This document shows, piece by piece, positions 27,017 to 36,072 of a stretch of 64,000 nt of DNA. Source of the stretch: Runella sp. SP2. GTDB lineage: Bacteria > Bacteroidota > Bacteroidia > Cytophagales > Spirosomataceae. The stretch spans positions 2,728,001 to 2,792,000 of the forward strand of contig NZ_CP031030.1 in NCBI RefSeq assembly GCF_003711225.1, given 5' to 3'. Every line of letters starts with the position of its first letter. The stretch's first letter is position 1. The notes below the pieces were generated by a model, which was not told where the DNA came from, ran no database searches, and was given only the letters and a program-made list of their open reading frames with translations. A program made the translations under genes and the position numbers.

Positions 27017-28069
27017 ATGCGTCTATTGTTATTCCTTTTGTTTTTTTGCTTCTCTTCCCTCCTACTTTGGTCGCAAGATAGCCCTTCTCAGTCAGTTAAT
27101 ATCAAAGCCAAGTACGATAGCGCTCGGGTTGAATTTACACAATTTGAGAAAAAACACGGTGGGTTTATACAAACCAAAAACGTAACAATGCACTACCTCG
27201 AATGGGGAAATCCGCGACATACCCCCTTCATTTGGGTGCATGGTAGCTTCACCAACGCCTACGAATTTGCTGACCTCGCAAAAGAATTGGTTCAAAAAGG
27301 GTATTACGTCATTGCGATTGATTATTACGGTCACGGCCAAACTCCCATTCCCACTCACGAAGTCTCGCTTTATCACGTCGCCGACGATATTAACACCCTC
27401 ATGTCAGTCAAAAAACTGCCCAAAGCGTTCATTGGAGGCTGGTCGAGGGGAGGTTTCATTGCTACGGCGTTTTACGACGCTTATCCCGAAAAAGTACTAG
27501 GCTTGGTACTGGAAGACGGCGGGTCGGTAGCCACCAACACCCACTACCATCAACTACCTGATAGTACGTTGAATGCTCAAGTAAAAAATATTTTTACGGA
27601 TAAGTTCTCCTACGCCGCCTTTGACACAGAATTTGAGGCATACAAAGCCTATTACGATTATTCATCGTCGGGCACTCAATTTGAACTGTTGGCTTGGCTA
27701 GGAAAGGATTCGGAGGGCAAATGGACGATTGGGGCGGGTGTCGAGAAGCTATTTCACATGCGCAACGAGGCTGAGTTTAAAGAAACCATTTTACGTCCTA
27801 CCAAAGCATCGTTATTTGGGGAATCTATGTCACTCATTGAACCGAAAATTATTTACCGAAACCTGCACGTTCCTCTCCTGATCATCGACCCAACTTCTCC
27901 CAACGACCTTTTTCCCTTCGAGAAAGACAACGCCGCCTTACAACAGCAACATTCAAAGTTCATCACACACAAAATTTATCTAAATACAGGACACAATGTC
28001 CACTACGAGAAGCCGAAAGAGTTTTTAGAAGATGTTACAGCGTTTTTGAAAAGGGTTTCAGAACGTTAA
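27017..28069 (+). CDS. Secreted alpha/beta-hydrolase
   Basis: 350 residues with signal peptide MRLLLFLLFFCFSSLLLWSQ. The fold signatures are FIWVHGSFTNAYEFADLA (oxyanion-hole HG), IAIDYYGHGQTP, the nucleophile elbow IGGWSRGGFIATA with Ser in GWSRG, the acid near LLIIDPTSPNDLFPFEKD and the catalytic His in LNTGHNVHYEKP. It is a serine hydrolase acting outside the cytoplasm on an ester, lactone or similar substrate; specificity cannot be read from the sequence. It lies alone between the winged-helix fragment and a double hairpin terminator. Confidence 0.9.
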   Translation: MRLLLFLLFFCFSSLLLWSQDSPSQSVNIKAKYDSARVEFTQFEKKHGGFIQTKNVTMHYLEWGNPRHTPFIWVHGSFTNAYEFADLAKELVQKGYYVIAIDYYGHGQTPIPTHEVSLYHVADDINTLMSVKKLPKAFIGGWSRGGFIATAFYDAYPEKVLGLVLEDGGSVATNTHYHQLPDSTLNAQVKNIFTDKFSYAAFDTEFEAYKAYYDYSSSGTQFELLAWLGKDSEGKWTIGAGVEKLFHMRNEAEFKETILRPTKASLFGESMSLIEPKIIYRNLHVPLLIIDPTSPNDLFPFEKDNAALQQQHSKFITHKIYLNTGHNVHYEKPKEFLEDVTAFLKRVSER

Positions 28070-28070
28070 A

Positions 28071-28118
28071 AGACCTTCCAAGTTTCGTCTGCAACAAATG
28101 GCCAAACTTGGAAGGTCT
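28071..28118. terminator. Hairpin 1 of tandem pair, CCAAGTTT family
   Basis: Perfect 15-bp arms AGACCTTCCAAGTTT (28071-28085) and AAACTTGGAAGGTCT (28104-28118), 18-nt loop. It begins 2 nt after the hydrolase stop. Confidence 0.85.
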
Positions 28119-28129
28119 ATAAAAGAAAA

Positions 28130-28162
28130 AGACTTTCTAAGTTTTGGCAACTTAGAAAGTCT
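28130..28162. terminator. Hairpin 2 of tandem pair, CTAAGTTT variant
   Basis: Perfect 14-bp arms AGACTTTCTAAGTT (28130-28143) and AACTTAGAAAGTCT (28149-28162). It sits 8 bp from the aconitase stop on the other strand and 11 bp from hairpin 1, and is a diverged copy of it. Confidence 0.85.
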
Positions 28163-28170
28163 AATTAATA

Positions 28171-30444
28171 TTAATTTCCTGCTACTTGCGCACGAATGAT
28201 ATTAAGGGCCGCACCTGCTTTGAACCACTCGATTTGTTGTTCGTTATAGGTATGGTTTACCGTAATTTCATCGGTTGAGCCATCAGCGTGGTTGAGAACC
28301 AACGTAAGTGGCTTGCCAGGAGCAAATTCTGTCAATCCAACGATGTCGATTGAATCGTCTTCTTTGATTTTGTCATAATCTGCTTTGTCCGCAAATGTCA
28401 AGGCCAACATACCTTGTTTCTTCAAGTTCGTTTCGTGGATACGGGCAAACGATTTTACCAATACCGCACGAACGCCCAAGTGACGTGGCTCCATCGCCGC
28501 GTGCTCGCGTGATGAACCTTCACCGTAGTTTTCATCTCCAACCACAATCGTACCCACTCCTGCGGCTTTGTACCCGCGCTGGGTAGCAGGAACTGGCCCG
28601 TACTCTCCCGTTAGTTGGCTTTTTACGTTGTCAGTTTTCTCATTGAAGAAGTTAACTGCCCCAATCAACAAGTTGTTAGAAATGTTATCCAAGTGACCAC
28701 GGTACTTCAACCATGGACCTGCCATTGAGATGTGGTCAGTTGTACACTTGCCTTTGGCTTTGATCAACAATTTCAAACCTTTAAGGTCAGTACCTTCCCA
28801 AGCGGCAAATGGATCGAGCAACTGCAAACGATTTGACGTTGGAGAAACTGCTACTTGAATACCACTACCGTCTTCTGCTGGTGCTTGGTATCCTGCATCC
28901 TCTACGTCAAAACCACGCGGTGGCAATTCGTCACCCGTTGGCGCGTCTAAAGTTACTTGTTCGCCATTTTCGTTGATAAGTGTATCCGTCAATGGGTTGA
29001 ACGTCAAGTCACCCGCAATGGCCAAAGCAGTCACCAATTCTGGCGAAGCTACAAACGCCAACGTATTAGGATTACCATCGGCACGTTTGGCGAAGTTACG
29101 GTTGAATGAGTGAACGATGGTGTTACGCTCTTGTTTTTCAGCGCCTACCCGTGCCCACATACCGATACAAGGCCCACAAGCGTTAGCAAACACTTTTGCA
29201 CCGATTTCATCGAATGTTTCGAGGAAACCATCGCGCTCAATCGTGTAGCGAACTTGCTCAGATCCTGGTGTAATGGTAAATTCAGCCTTGGTTTTAAGAT
29301 TTTTCGAGGCTACTTGTTTTGCCAACGAAGCCGCACGAGCGATGTCTTCATACGACGAGTTGGTACAAGAACCAATCAAACCTACCTCCACTTTGGTTGG
29401 CCAGCCGTTGGCCGCAGCGGCTTCTTTCATTTTAGAAATTGGCGTAGCCAAATCTGGGGTGAAAGGCCCGTTCAAGTGTGGCTCAAGGTCCGAAAGGTTG
29501 ATTTCGATTACTTGATCGAAGTATTTCTCTGGTTCTTCATAAACGCCTGCATCCGCCGTAAGGTGTTCTTTTACCGAGTTAGCAAGGTCAGCAACGGCGT
29601 CACGACCCGTAGCGCGTAAATAGCGCTCCATCGACTCGTCGTAAGCAAACGTCGAAGTCGTAGCACCGATTTCAGCACCCATGTTACAGATAGTACCTTT
29701 ACCCGTACACGACATTGAAGTTGCTCCTTCGCCGAAGTATTCTACGATTGCACCCGTTCCACCTTTTACGGTAAGGATACCAGCTACTTTCAAGATAACA
29801 TCTTTTGGAGAAGTCCAGCCATTGAGTTTACCTGTCAATTTAACCCCAATTAGTTTAGGGAATTTAAGCTCCCAAGGAAGGCCCGCCATCACGTCGCACG
29901 CATCGGCACCACCTACCCCAATCGCAATCATCCCCAAACCACCCGCATTTACGGTGTGTGAGTCGGTACCAATCATCATACCGCCTGGGAACGCATAGTT
30001 TTCAATTACTACTTGGTGAATGATACCCGCGCCTGCTTTCCAGAAACCGATGCCGTATTTATTAGAAACCGACGATAAGAAATCATACACTTCTTGGTTT
30101 TCAACTACGGCTTTACCTAAGTCTTCCGAAGACCCAACTTGGGCAGTAATTAAGTGGTCACAGTGTACGGTAGAAGGAACTGCTACTTTCGGACGGCCAG
30201 CTTGCATAAACTGCAACAAGGCCATCTGAGCAGTGGCATCTTGCATAGCTACACGGTCGGGTCCAAAGTCAACGTATGATTTGCCGCGCTCATAAACAGT
30301 AGTGGCATCACCTTGGGTAAGGTGAGCGTACAAAATTTTCTCTGTGTAGGTCAAAGGACGTCCTACTACGTTACGAGCCGCCTCCACTCGTTCACCGAGT
30401 TTTGCGTAGAGGCCCTGCATCATATCTAAATCGAATAACGCCAT
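28171..30444 (-). CDS. acn: Aconitate hydratase, mitochondrial-type
   Basis: 757 residues. It interconverts citrate and isocitrate in the TCA cycle using a [4Fe-4S] cluster. The three cluster cysteines lie in [13 protein letters not shown] (one) and [11 protein letters not shown] (two). Substrate-binding regions include [20 protein letters not shown] and, in the C-terminal swivel domain, [21 protein letters not shown]-terminus and length ([20 protein letters not shown]) match the mitochondrial/AcnM class rather than the longer AcnA or AcnB. It is a single gene, convergent with the hydrolase, with a 250-bp divergent region to the nucleoside transporter. Regulation is not visible. Confidence 0.97.
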   Translation of the reverse strand: MALFDLDMMQGLYAKLGERVEAARNVVGRPLTYTEKILYAHLTQGDATTVYERGKSYVDFGPDRVAMQDATAQMALLQFMQAGRPKVAVPSTVHCDHLITAQVGSSEDLGKAVVENQEVYDFLSSVSNKYGIGFWKAGAGIIHQVVIENYAFPGGMMIGTDSHTVNAGGLGMIAIGVGGADACDVMAGLPWELKFPKLIGVKLTGKLNGWTSPKDVILKVAGILTVKGGTGAIVEYFGEGATSMSCTGKGTICNMGAEIGATTSTFAYDESMERYLRATGRDAVADLANSVKEHLTADAGVYEEPEKYFDQVIEINLSDLEPHLNGPFTPDLATPISKMKEAAAANGWPTKVEVGLIGSCTNSSYEDIARAASLAKQVASKNLKTKAEFTITPGSEQVRYTIERDGFLETFDEIGAKVFANACGPCIGMWARVGAEKQERNTIVHSFNRNFAKRADGNPNTLAFVASPELVTALAIAGDLTFNPLTDTLINENGEQVTLDAPTGDELPPRGFDVEDAGYQAPAEDGSGIQVAVSPTSNRLQLLDPFAAWEGTDLKGLKLLIKAKGKCTTDHISMAGPWLKYRGHLDNISNNLLIGAVNFFNEKTDNVKSQLTGEYGPVPATQRGYKAAGVGTIVVGDENYGEGSSREHAAMEPRHLGVRAVLVKSFARIHETNLKKQGMLALTFADKADYDKIKEDDSIDIVGLTEFAPGKPLTLVLNHADGSTDEITVNHTYNEQQIEWFKAGAALNIIRAQVAGN

Positions 30445-30695
30445 GGTATTAATATAGGATGAGTTAATTTTCCAGCCATAAAACTACAAACTGTAAAGCA
30501 AAATACCCTAAAATTCTTGCTAAATAGTTGTAGAAAGTCCTACTATCGTTCAAATTTTACCCCAATTTGGGGCAAATGAAGGTAGTATTTTTTGGAAAAA
30601 GGACGAAGAATTACCAAAAAACAAATGCCCTTCCTATCTTTACTCGCTTGATTCAATCAACTTTAAACCTAACTATAAGTCACCAAATACACTTC

Positions 30696-31934
30696 ATGGA
30701 ACGTTTTACTGGACTCATTGGTATCGTTTTTATCTTGGGCATTGCTTACGCCATGTCTAACAACCGCAAAGCAATCAACTATCGCACGGTTGGCGTAGGG
30801 CTTGGTTTGCAGTTTGGCTTGGCCGTATTTATTTTAAAAACGACAATCGGACAAAATATTTTTGACTGGCTAGGGCGTGCTGTCCAAAAAACGTTGAGCT
30901 TTTCTGACAAAGGAGCCGAATTTGTATTCAGCCCGTTGGTCAATGCCACCGTTCTCAGCAAGGCATTTGGTGAAAGCAATAGCTTTATCTTTTTCTTTAG
31001 CATCATTCCTACCATCATTTTTGTGGCGGTATTGGTCAATATGCTCTATCACATTGGCCTGATGCAACGCATTGTGGCGGTATTGGCACGCCTGATGAAG
31101 TGGTTGATGGGCGTCAGCGGTGCCGAAGCTTTGTCAAACGTTGCCTCGGCATTTGTGGGACAAGTAGAAGCCCAAATCATGATTAAGCCATACTTAAAAG
31201 GAATGACCAACTCGGAGCTTTTGGCCTCCATGACGGGTAGCTTTGCGTGTATCGCGGGCGGGGTGATGGCAACGTATATCAAATTAGGTGTACCTGCTCC
31301 TTATCTAATTGCGGCCAGTTTGATGGCTGCCCCAGGCGCTTTGGTAATTGCCAAAATTGTATTTCCCGAAACAGAAAATTCTGAAACAAAAGGGGTTGTA
31401 AAATTAGAAATCAAAAAAGCCCACGCCAATCTCCTCGATGCCATTGCGGCAGGTGCCAGCGAAGGACTTAAAGTTGGGTTCAACGTGGTTGCGATGTTGA
31501 TCGGTTTTATCGCCTTGATTGGCCTCCTTGACTACTGTCTTGGCAAAGCAGGTGGATTGTTTGCTTTTCCACAATTAAGCCTCGATTTCCTTTTGGGGAA
31601 AGTGTTCTCCGTATTTGCTTGGGCCATGGGTGTTCCAGCCAAAGACGTAGAAGCCGCGGGTTCGTTGATGGGTACTAAGATGGTTATTAACGAGTTTGTA
31701 GCCTACCTTGACCTTGTAAAACTCAAAGATACGCTCGACCCTAAAACGATTGCGATTGCCAGTTTCGCCCTTTGTGGTTTTGCCAACTTTAGCTCTATCG
31801 CCATTCAAGTAGGTGGCATCAGTGAGTTGGCTCCGAGCCGTCGGTCTGACTTAGCACGTTTGGGCTTTAAAGCCTTGGTATGTGGCACATTAGCCTCTTA
31901 CATGTCCGCTACAATTGCGGGGCTACTATTCTAA
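30696..31934 (+). CDS. nupC: Concentrative nucleoside transporter (NupC/CNT family)
   Basis: 412 residues from ATG 30696; an in-frame extension to 30567 has no family resemblance. It has about ten membrane helices. Family landmarks are FVFSPLVNATVLSKAFGESN near residue 75, ALSNVASAFVGQVEAQIMIK, the substrate-binding GSFACIAGGVMATYI, and KMVINEFVAYLDL and CGFANFSSIAIQVGGI in the second half. It imports nucleosides with Na+ or H+ across the inner membrane. The divergent region to acn holds an unremarkable small palindrome CCCCAATTTGGGG. Substrate range (purine or pyrimidine) is not predicted. Confidence 0.94.
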   Translation: MERFTGLIGIVFILGIAYAMSNNRKAINYRTVGVGLGLQFGLAVFILKTTIGQNIFDWLGRAVQKTLSFSDKGAEFVFSPLVNATVLSKAFGESNSFIFFFSIIPTIIFVAVLVNMLYHIGLMQRIVAVLARLMKWLMGVSGAEALSNVASAFVGQVEAQIMIKPYLKGMTNSELLASMTGSFACIAGGVMATYIKLGVPAPYLIAASLMAAPGALVIAKIVFPETENSETKGVVKLEIKKAHANLLDAIAAGASEGLKVGFNVVAMLIGFIALIGLLDYCLGKAGGLFAFPQLSLDFLLGKVFSVFAWAMGVPAKDVEAAGSLMGTKMVINEFVAYLDLVKLKDTLDPKTIAIASFALCGFANFSSIAIQVGGISELAPSRRSDLARLGFKALVCGTLASYMSATIAGLLF

Positions 31935-31950
31935 TACTTTTCACCGTTCA

Positions 31951-31980
31951 ACTTCCCGAAAATTGTAACTTTCGGGAAGT
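31951..31980. terminator. Hairpin, CCCGAAAG family
   Basis: Arms ACTTCCCGAAAATT (31951-31964) and AACTTTCGGGAAGT (31967-31980) pair with one mismatch. It has the same core as the three-arm repeats at 8260 and 13430 but lacks the third arm. It lies between nupC and the M48 gene. Confidence 0.7.
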
Positions 31981-32003
31981 TCGATTTTCAACCCTAAACA
32001 TCT

Positions 32004-32792
32004 ATGCAACGTACGCGAATTGGTGGACGGCTTTTGATTGGGATTATCATGGCTGTCGTTGCGCTTTTTGGGTATTTCAGCAAAACCCAAGTCAATCCCG
32101 TGACGGGCAAAAAACAACAAGTAAGCCTCACGCCCGAAGAAGAAGTTGCCATCGGCTTGCAAAGCGCGCCCCAAATGGCTGCCGAATATGGTGGTCTATA
32201 CCGTGATGAAAAAGTGCAATTTTTGGTCAAAAAAGTGGGGCAAGGCATCGTGCAAAGCACCGAAGCTAAAAGCTCTCCCTACCAGTTTGACTTTCACGTT
32301 TTGGCTGACCCCGAAACCATCAACGCGTTTGCCATCCCTGGTGGGCAGGTTTTTATTACTATGGGTTTACTCAAACGACTCAAAACCGAAGACCAGCTGG
32401 CGGGCGTCTTGGGGCACGAAATTGGGCACGTGGTAGGGCGGCATTCAGCCCAACAAATGGCCAAGCAAGAATTGGTAGGGGGATTGGCAGGGGCGGCCTC
32501 TACGGTTATGTCTGACCCCAACTCCCCCAGTAGCGGCGCTTACATTGCCCAGTATGTCGCAAACTTAATGAACCTAAAATACGGACGCGACGACGAATTG
32601 GAAGCGGATGATTTTGGCGTTAAGTACATGATTCAAACAGGGCGCGACCCCGAAGCAATGATTCAGGTCATGGAAATTTTGGCCCAAGCAGGTGGCTCCG
32701 AGCGCCCCGCCGAGTTTCAAAGCACGCACCCCAATCCCGAAAATCGAATCGTTAAAATAAAAGAAGCAATGGCTAAATACCGTAACCAATGA
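32004..32792 (+). CDS. M48-family zinc metallopeptidase, membrane-anchored
   Basis: 262 residues. The N-terminus has one hydrophobic segment (about 9-24) that works as an uncleaved anchor or signal. The catalytic HExxH is at His138-Glu139-His142 in GVLGHEIGHVVGRHSAQQM and the third zinc ligand is Glu200 in ELEADDFGVKYM. Substrate-groove residues NAFAIPGGQVFITMGLL lie upstream. Family members such as BepA and LoiP degrade misfolded outer-membrane proteins in the periplasm; no TPR domain is present here. It overlaps the DPP4 gene by 4 bp (ATGA), which indicates translational coupling. Confidence 0.93.
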   Translation: MQRTRIGGRLLIGIIMAVVALFGYFSKTQVNPVTGKKQQVSLTPEEEVAIGLQSAPQMAAEYGGLYRDEKVQFLVKKVGQGIVQSTEAKSSPYQFDFHVLADPETINAFAIPGGQVFITMGLLKRLKTEDQLAGVLGHEIGHVVGRHSAQQMAKQELVGGLAGAASTVMSDPNSPSSGAYIAQYVANLMNLKYGRDDELEADDFGVKYMIQTGRDPEAMIQVMEILAQAGGSERPAEFQSTHPNPENRIVKIKEAMAKYRNQ

Positions 32793-34981
32793 AACACACC
32801 TCATTTTTTCTTACCCTTCTCTTCATCAGCAGTACGTTATTCGCACAATTCAACCGTGGTGTCCAGTGGACAAAAGACGGCAATGCCTACTATCGCGTAG
32901 AAAACAAAGAAATTGTCCAGTATAACCTGCCTGATTTGCAAAAAAAGGTGGTCGTAAGTGCCGCTCAACTTACACCAGCGGGCAAAACCGACCCTTTGAA
33001 CGTACGTAGTTACACGTATTCTAATGATTTCCGTAAAGTCCTCATTTATACCAATACCCAACGCGTTTGGCGCTACGATACGCGGGGCGATTATTGGGTG
33101 CTTGATTTGGACAAAAACACCCTTACCCAACTCGGAAAAGGCCGCCCCGTTTCTTCTCTTATGTTTGCCAAATTTTCTCCCGATAGTAAAAAAGTAGCTT
33201 ACGTAAGTGAACGAAATGTGTATTCGGAAGACCTTGCTACGGGCAAAATTACCGCACTTACCAAAGATGGCACCACCCGCCTCATCAACGGTACGTTTGA
33301 CTGGGTATATGAGGAGGAATTTGACTGCCGCGATGGTTTCCGTTGGAGCCCCGACAGCAAGAATATTGCGTATTGGCAAATTGATGCTACCAAAATCCGT
33401 AACTTCTTGATGATTAACAACACCGACTCCATCTACGCTTTCAACGTTCCAGTAGAATATCCAAAAGTCGGTGAACGTCCTTCTCCTTACAAAATCGGGG
33501 TAGTAAGTGCCAACGGTGGCTCTACCAAATGGATGAGCACCCCTGGTGACCCTGGCAATACCTACATTCCACGCATGGAATGGGGAAGTGCCAATGAACT
33601 CATCATGCAGCAGTTGAATCGTAAACAAAATGAATCGAGCATCTTGGCTGCCGACATCAAAACAGGAAAAACTACCCAGTTTTATACCGACCGCGACGAC
33701 GCTTGGGTAGAAACCAAAAGTAGCTATTCGTGGAGCGAAACACCCGAAGGCTGGGATTGGATCAACGGCGGAAAAGAGTTTTTGTGGATGAGCGAGAAAG
33801 ACGGCTGGCGTCACATGTACCGCGTAGCTCGCGATGGGAAAACTAAGAAGTGCATCACCCCTGGTGACTATGACATTATTTCGGTCGTGTTGGTTGATGA
33901 AAAAAACAACCAGTTGTATTTCATGGCGTCGCCCGACAATGCCACGCAGAGTTATTTGTACCGTGCCCCGCTCGATGGCAGCAAAAAAGCAGAGCGCGTT
34001 ACCCCTAACGACCAATCGGGCTCGCACCGCTACGACCTCTCCCCTAACGCCATGTGGGCTTCGCATTCGTTTTCCAATGCCAACACATCGCCCATGAATG
34101 AGTGGATTCGTTTACCCGAACACAAAGCCTTGAAAGACGCCGACGATATTTCAAAAAAATTGGCGGCCAAAGCCGATGCTCCCAAACGAGTGGAGTTTTT
34201 CAAAGTAAAAACCGAAGATGGCATTGAGTTGGATGCTTGGATGGTAAAACCTGCCAGCTTTGACCCAACCAAGAAATATCCAATCGTTTTCACAGTTTAT
34301 GGTGAACCTGCCAGTGCCACTGTTCGTGATAGCTGGGGAACTGGCCGCAATGGTTTGTACGCAGGCGACATGGCCAAAGATGGCTACATTTACGCATCGG
34401 TTGACAACCGTGGCACGCCTTCACCCCGCGGAAGAAACTGGAGAAAAGCCATTTATCGTAAGATTGGCGTCATCAATATTCGTGACATGGCGATGGGCGC
34501 CAAAGCTATGTTTGAGAAAAACTCATTCATTGATACTAGCCGCGTAGCCGTCCACGGATGGAGTGGCGGTGGTTCCTCTACCCTCAACTTGTTGTTCCAA
34601 TACCCTGCCTTGTTCAAAACAGGCATTGCCGTAGCTGCCGTAGCCGACCAATTGACATACGATAACATTTATCAAGAACGCTACATGGGGATTCCGCAAG
34701 AAAACCGTGAAGACTTTGTGGCAGGTTCACCCATCACGCACGCGCACAAACTACAATCGAACCAAAATCTGTTGTACATCCACGGCACGGGCGACGACAA
34801 CGTTCATTATCAAAATGCCGAGCGATTGGTTAATGAGTTTATCAAGCACAACAAACAGTTTCAGTTTATGCCATACCCTAACCGCTCGCACGGAATTTAC
34901 GAAGGTGATGGTACGTCGAAGCACTTAAATACACTGTTTACCAAATATTTGAGAGAACACTGCCCAGCAGGAGCAAAATAA
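32789..34981 (+). CDS. Dipeptidyl peptidase IV-type S9B peptidase
   Basis: 730 residues with a signal peptide ending near STLFAQ. The beta-propeller contains the DPP4 double-Glu segment VYEEEFDCRDGFRWSPDS, which fixes the substrate N-terminus. The hydrolase domain has catalytic Ser592 in VHGWSGGGSST, the acidic pair in HGTGDDNVHYQNAE (669-670) and His701 in NRSHGIYEG. It removes X-Pro or X-Ala dipeptides (or tripeptides, as in Porphyromonas PTP) in the periplasm or on the surface. Start codon overlaps the M48 stop, so both are made from one transcript that ends in a clear terminator. A proteolysis or peptide-nutrition function is likely. Confidence 0.95.
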   Translation: MKHTSFFLTLLFISSTLFAQFNRGVQWTKDGNAYYRVENKEIVQYNLPDLQKKVVVSAAQLTPAGKTDPLNVRSYTYSNDFRKVLIYTNTQRVWRYDTRGDYWVLDLDKNTLTQLGKGRPVSSLMFAKFSPDSKKVAYVSERNVYSEDLATGKITALTKDGTTRLINGTFDWVYEEEFDCRDGFRWSPDSKNIAYWQIDATKIRNFLMINNTDSIYAFNVPVEYPKVGERPSPYKIGVVSANGGSTKWMSTPGDPGNTYIPRMEWGSANELIMQQLNRKQNESSILAADIKTGKTTQFYTDRDDAWVETKSSYSWSETPEGWDWINGGKEFLWMSEKDGWRHMYRVARDGKTKKCITPGDYDIISVVLVDEKNNQLYFMASPDNATQSYLYRAPLDGSKKAERVTPNDQSGSHRYDLSPNAMWASHSFSNANTSPMNEWIRLPEHKALKDADDISKKLAAKADAPKRVEFFKVKTEDGIELDAWMVKPASFDPTKKYPIVFTVYGEPASATVRDSWGTGRNGLYAGDMAKDGYIYASVDNRGTPSPRGRNWRKAIYRKIGVINIRDMAMGAKAMFEKNSFIDTSRVAVHGWSGGGSSTLNLLFQYPALFKTGIAVAAVADQLTYDNIYQERYMGIPQENREDFVAGSPITHAHKLQSNQNLLYIHGTGDDNVHYQNAERLVNEFIKHNKQFQFMPYPNRSHGIYEGDGTSKHLNTLFTKYLREHCPAGAK

Positions 34982-35002
34982 AAGTTGCCAAAAGAAAAAC
35001 TA

Positions 35003-35046
35003 AAAGCGGCTTACACCTTCATATTGAGGGTAAGCCGCTTTTTTTC
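35003..35046 (+). terminator. Rho-independent terminator after DPP4
   Basis: AAAGCGGCTTA (35003-35013) pairs with TAAGCCGCTTT (35031-35041), followed by TTTTT. It closes the M48-DPP4 operon. Confidence 0.92.
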
Positions 35047-35067
35047 CATTCATTAAGTTGATTCAGT

Positions 35068-35661
35068 ATGAAACAGCCACGTTTTAGTATCGAAGAATAC
35101 CTTGCGTTGGAAAAAGAAACGGACACCAAATACGAATACCACGACGGCGAAGTATATGCCATGGCAGGTGGTACACCTACGCACAGTTTGATTTCAAACA
35201 ATGTGGGCACCAGTTTAAATATTGCTCTCAGAAAAAAACGTTGCTTTACCTACAACAGCGATTTACGCGTGGCGACTTAACGCAATCGTTATGTTTACCC
35301 CGATGTGACGGTGGTTTGTGGCAAAGTTACTTATTTTTAAGAGTTAAAGAATGCGGCCAATAACCCAGTTGCGATTGTTGAGGTATTGTCGCAAGATACT
35401 GAAGCCTACGACCGTGGGGGGAAATTTATGCGTTATCGCATGATTGATACCCTAAAAGAGTACGTTTTAGTACACCAATACCTGCCTTTGGTTGAAGTAT
35501 TTTTCAAAAATACGCTTGACGTTTGGGAATACCGCGCTTACAATAACCTGCAAGATACCGTTCAACTTCATTCAATAGATGTACAACTTTCGCTTGAGGA
35601 CATTTATTTGGGCGTAGAGTTTTTGCCCTTTGACGAAGAAAATTGGAAGTTAATCCAGTAA
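35068..35661 (+). pseudogene. Uma2-family (DUF820, PD-(D/E)XK-like) endonuclease, interrupted by two TAA stops
   Basis: One continuous frame of 197 codons, the usual Uma2 size, broken by TAA at 35278-35280 and again at 35338-35340, with no frameshift. Before the first stop: FSIEEYLALEKETDTKYEYH, then DGEVYAMAGGTPTHSLISNN and the DLRVAT strand. Between the stops: RNRYVYPDVTVVCGKVTYF, which holds the catalytic Asp. After the second: NPVAIVEVLSQDTEAYDRGG and KFMRYRMIDTLKEYVLV. All Uma2 blocks remain recognisable, so inactivation is recent or the stops are read through. Both stops could come from one base change in AAA, CAA or GAA. Uma2 genes are numerous in Cytophagales; function is unresolved. 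Confidence 0.88.
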
Positions 35662-35682
35662 GACCTGGATCAAATACAAAAA

Positions 35683-35711
35683 AACCACCAATACCTAACG
35701 TACTGGTGGTT
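35683..35711 (-). terminator. Intrinsic terminator of the L7/L12-like gene
   Basis: AACCACCA (35683-35690) pairs with TGGTGGTT (35704-35711), with a T-run on the minus strand after the hairpin (AAAA.. at 35677-35684). Confidence 0.75.
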
Positions 35712-35732
35712 ATGCCCAACACCCTATCTACT

Positions 35733-36035
35733 TTATTTTACTTCCACTTCAGCCCCCGCTGCTTCCAAGGCCGACTTAATCGTTGCGGCTTCTTCTTTGG
35801 CAGGAGTTGTCAGAACCGAAACAGGTGCGCTTGCCACAATCGCTTTGGCTTCTTTTTGGGATACACCCAGCATCGACGCTACAACTTTGGTCACGTGCGC
35901 TACCGTTTTTTGATTTTTTGGCTGTAATAGGACAACGGTAAAATACCCTTCTTTTTCATCAACTACTTCTGCTAAAGGTTTGGCAATAAGCATGGTTGAC
36001 AACGACAACATAGCAAGGAAAAGAAATGATTTCAT
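35733..36035 (-). CDS. Exported protein with ribosomal L7/L12 C-terminal-like domain
   Basis: 100 residues from ATG 36035 (the 36062 start would add nine residues before a clean signal peptide). Signal peptide: MKSFLFLAMLSLSTMLIAKP. The mature part is a single domain reading FTVVLLQPKNQKTVAHVTKV, then GVSQKEAKAIVASAPVSVL, then KEEAATIKSALEAAGAEVEV. This follows the L7/L12 C-terminal domain (K-x-x-V-I-K-x-V-R, LGLKEAK-x-x-V-x-x-aP, EEA-x-x-x-k-x-x-LE-aGA) almost motif for motif. The true ribosomal L7/L12 is longer, with a dimerisation domain and no signal. The function of an exported copy is unknown. It lies 37 bp downstream of another secreted protein gene on the same strand. Confidence 0.8.
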   Translation of the reverse strand: MKSFLFLAMLSLSTMLIAKPLAEVVDEKEGYFTVVLLQPKNQKTVAHVTKVVASMLGVSQKEAKAIVASAPVSVLTTPAKEEAATIKSALEAAGAEVEVK

Positions 36036-36072
36036 TTTGGTTGAAAGTTTAAAGTGCAACATTTGTTAACAA

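Noticed and set aside
30552-30575. Small palindrome CCCCAATTTGGGG before nupC
   Set aside because: Five-bp arms around a 3-bp centre are too short to call an operator without conservation data.
32837-34066. Minus-strand ORF of 409 codons
   Set aside because: It lies wholly inside the DPP4 gene in antisense; the sense gene has full family motifs and the antisense protein has no recognisable domain.
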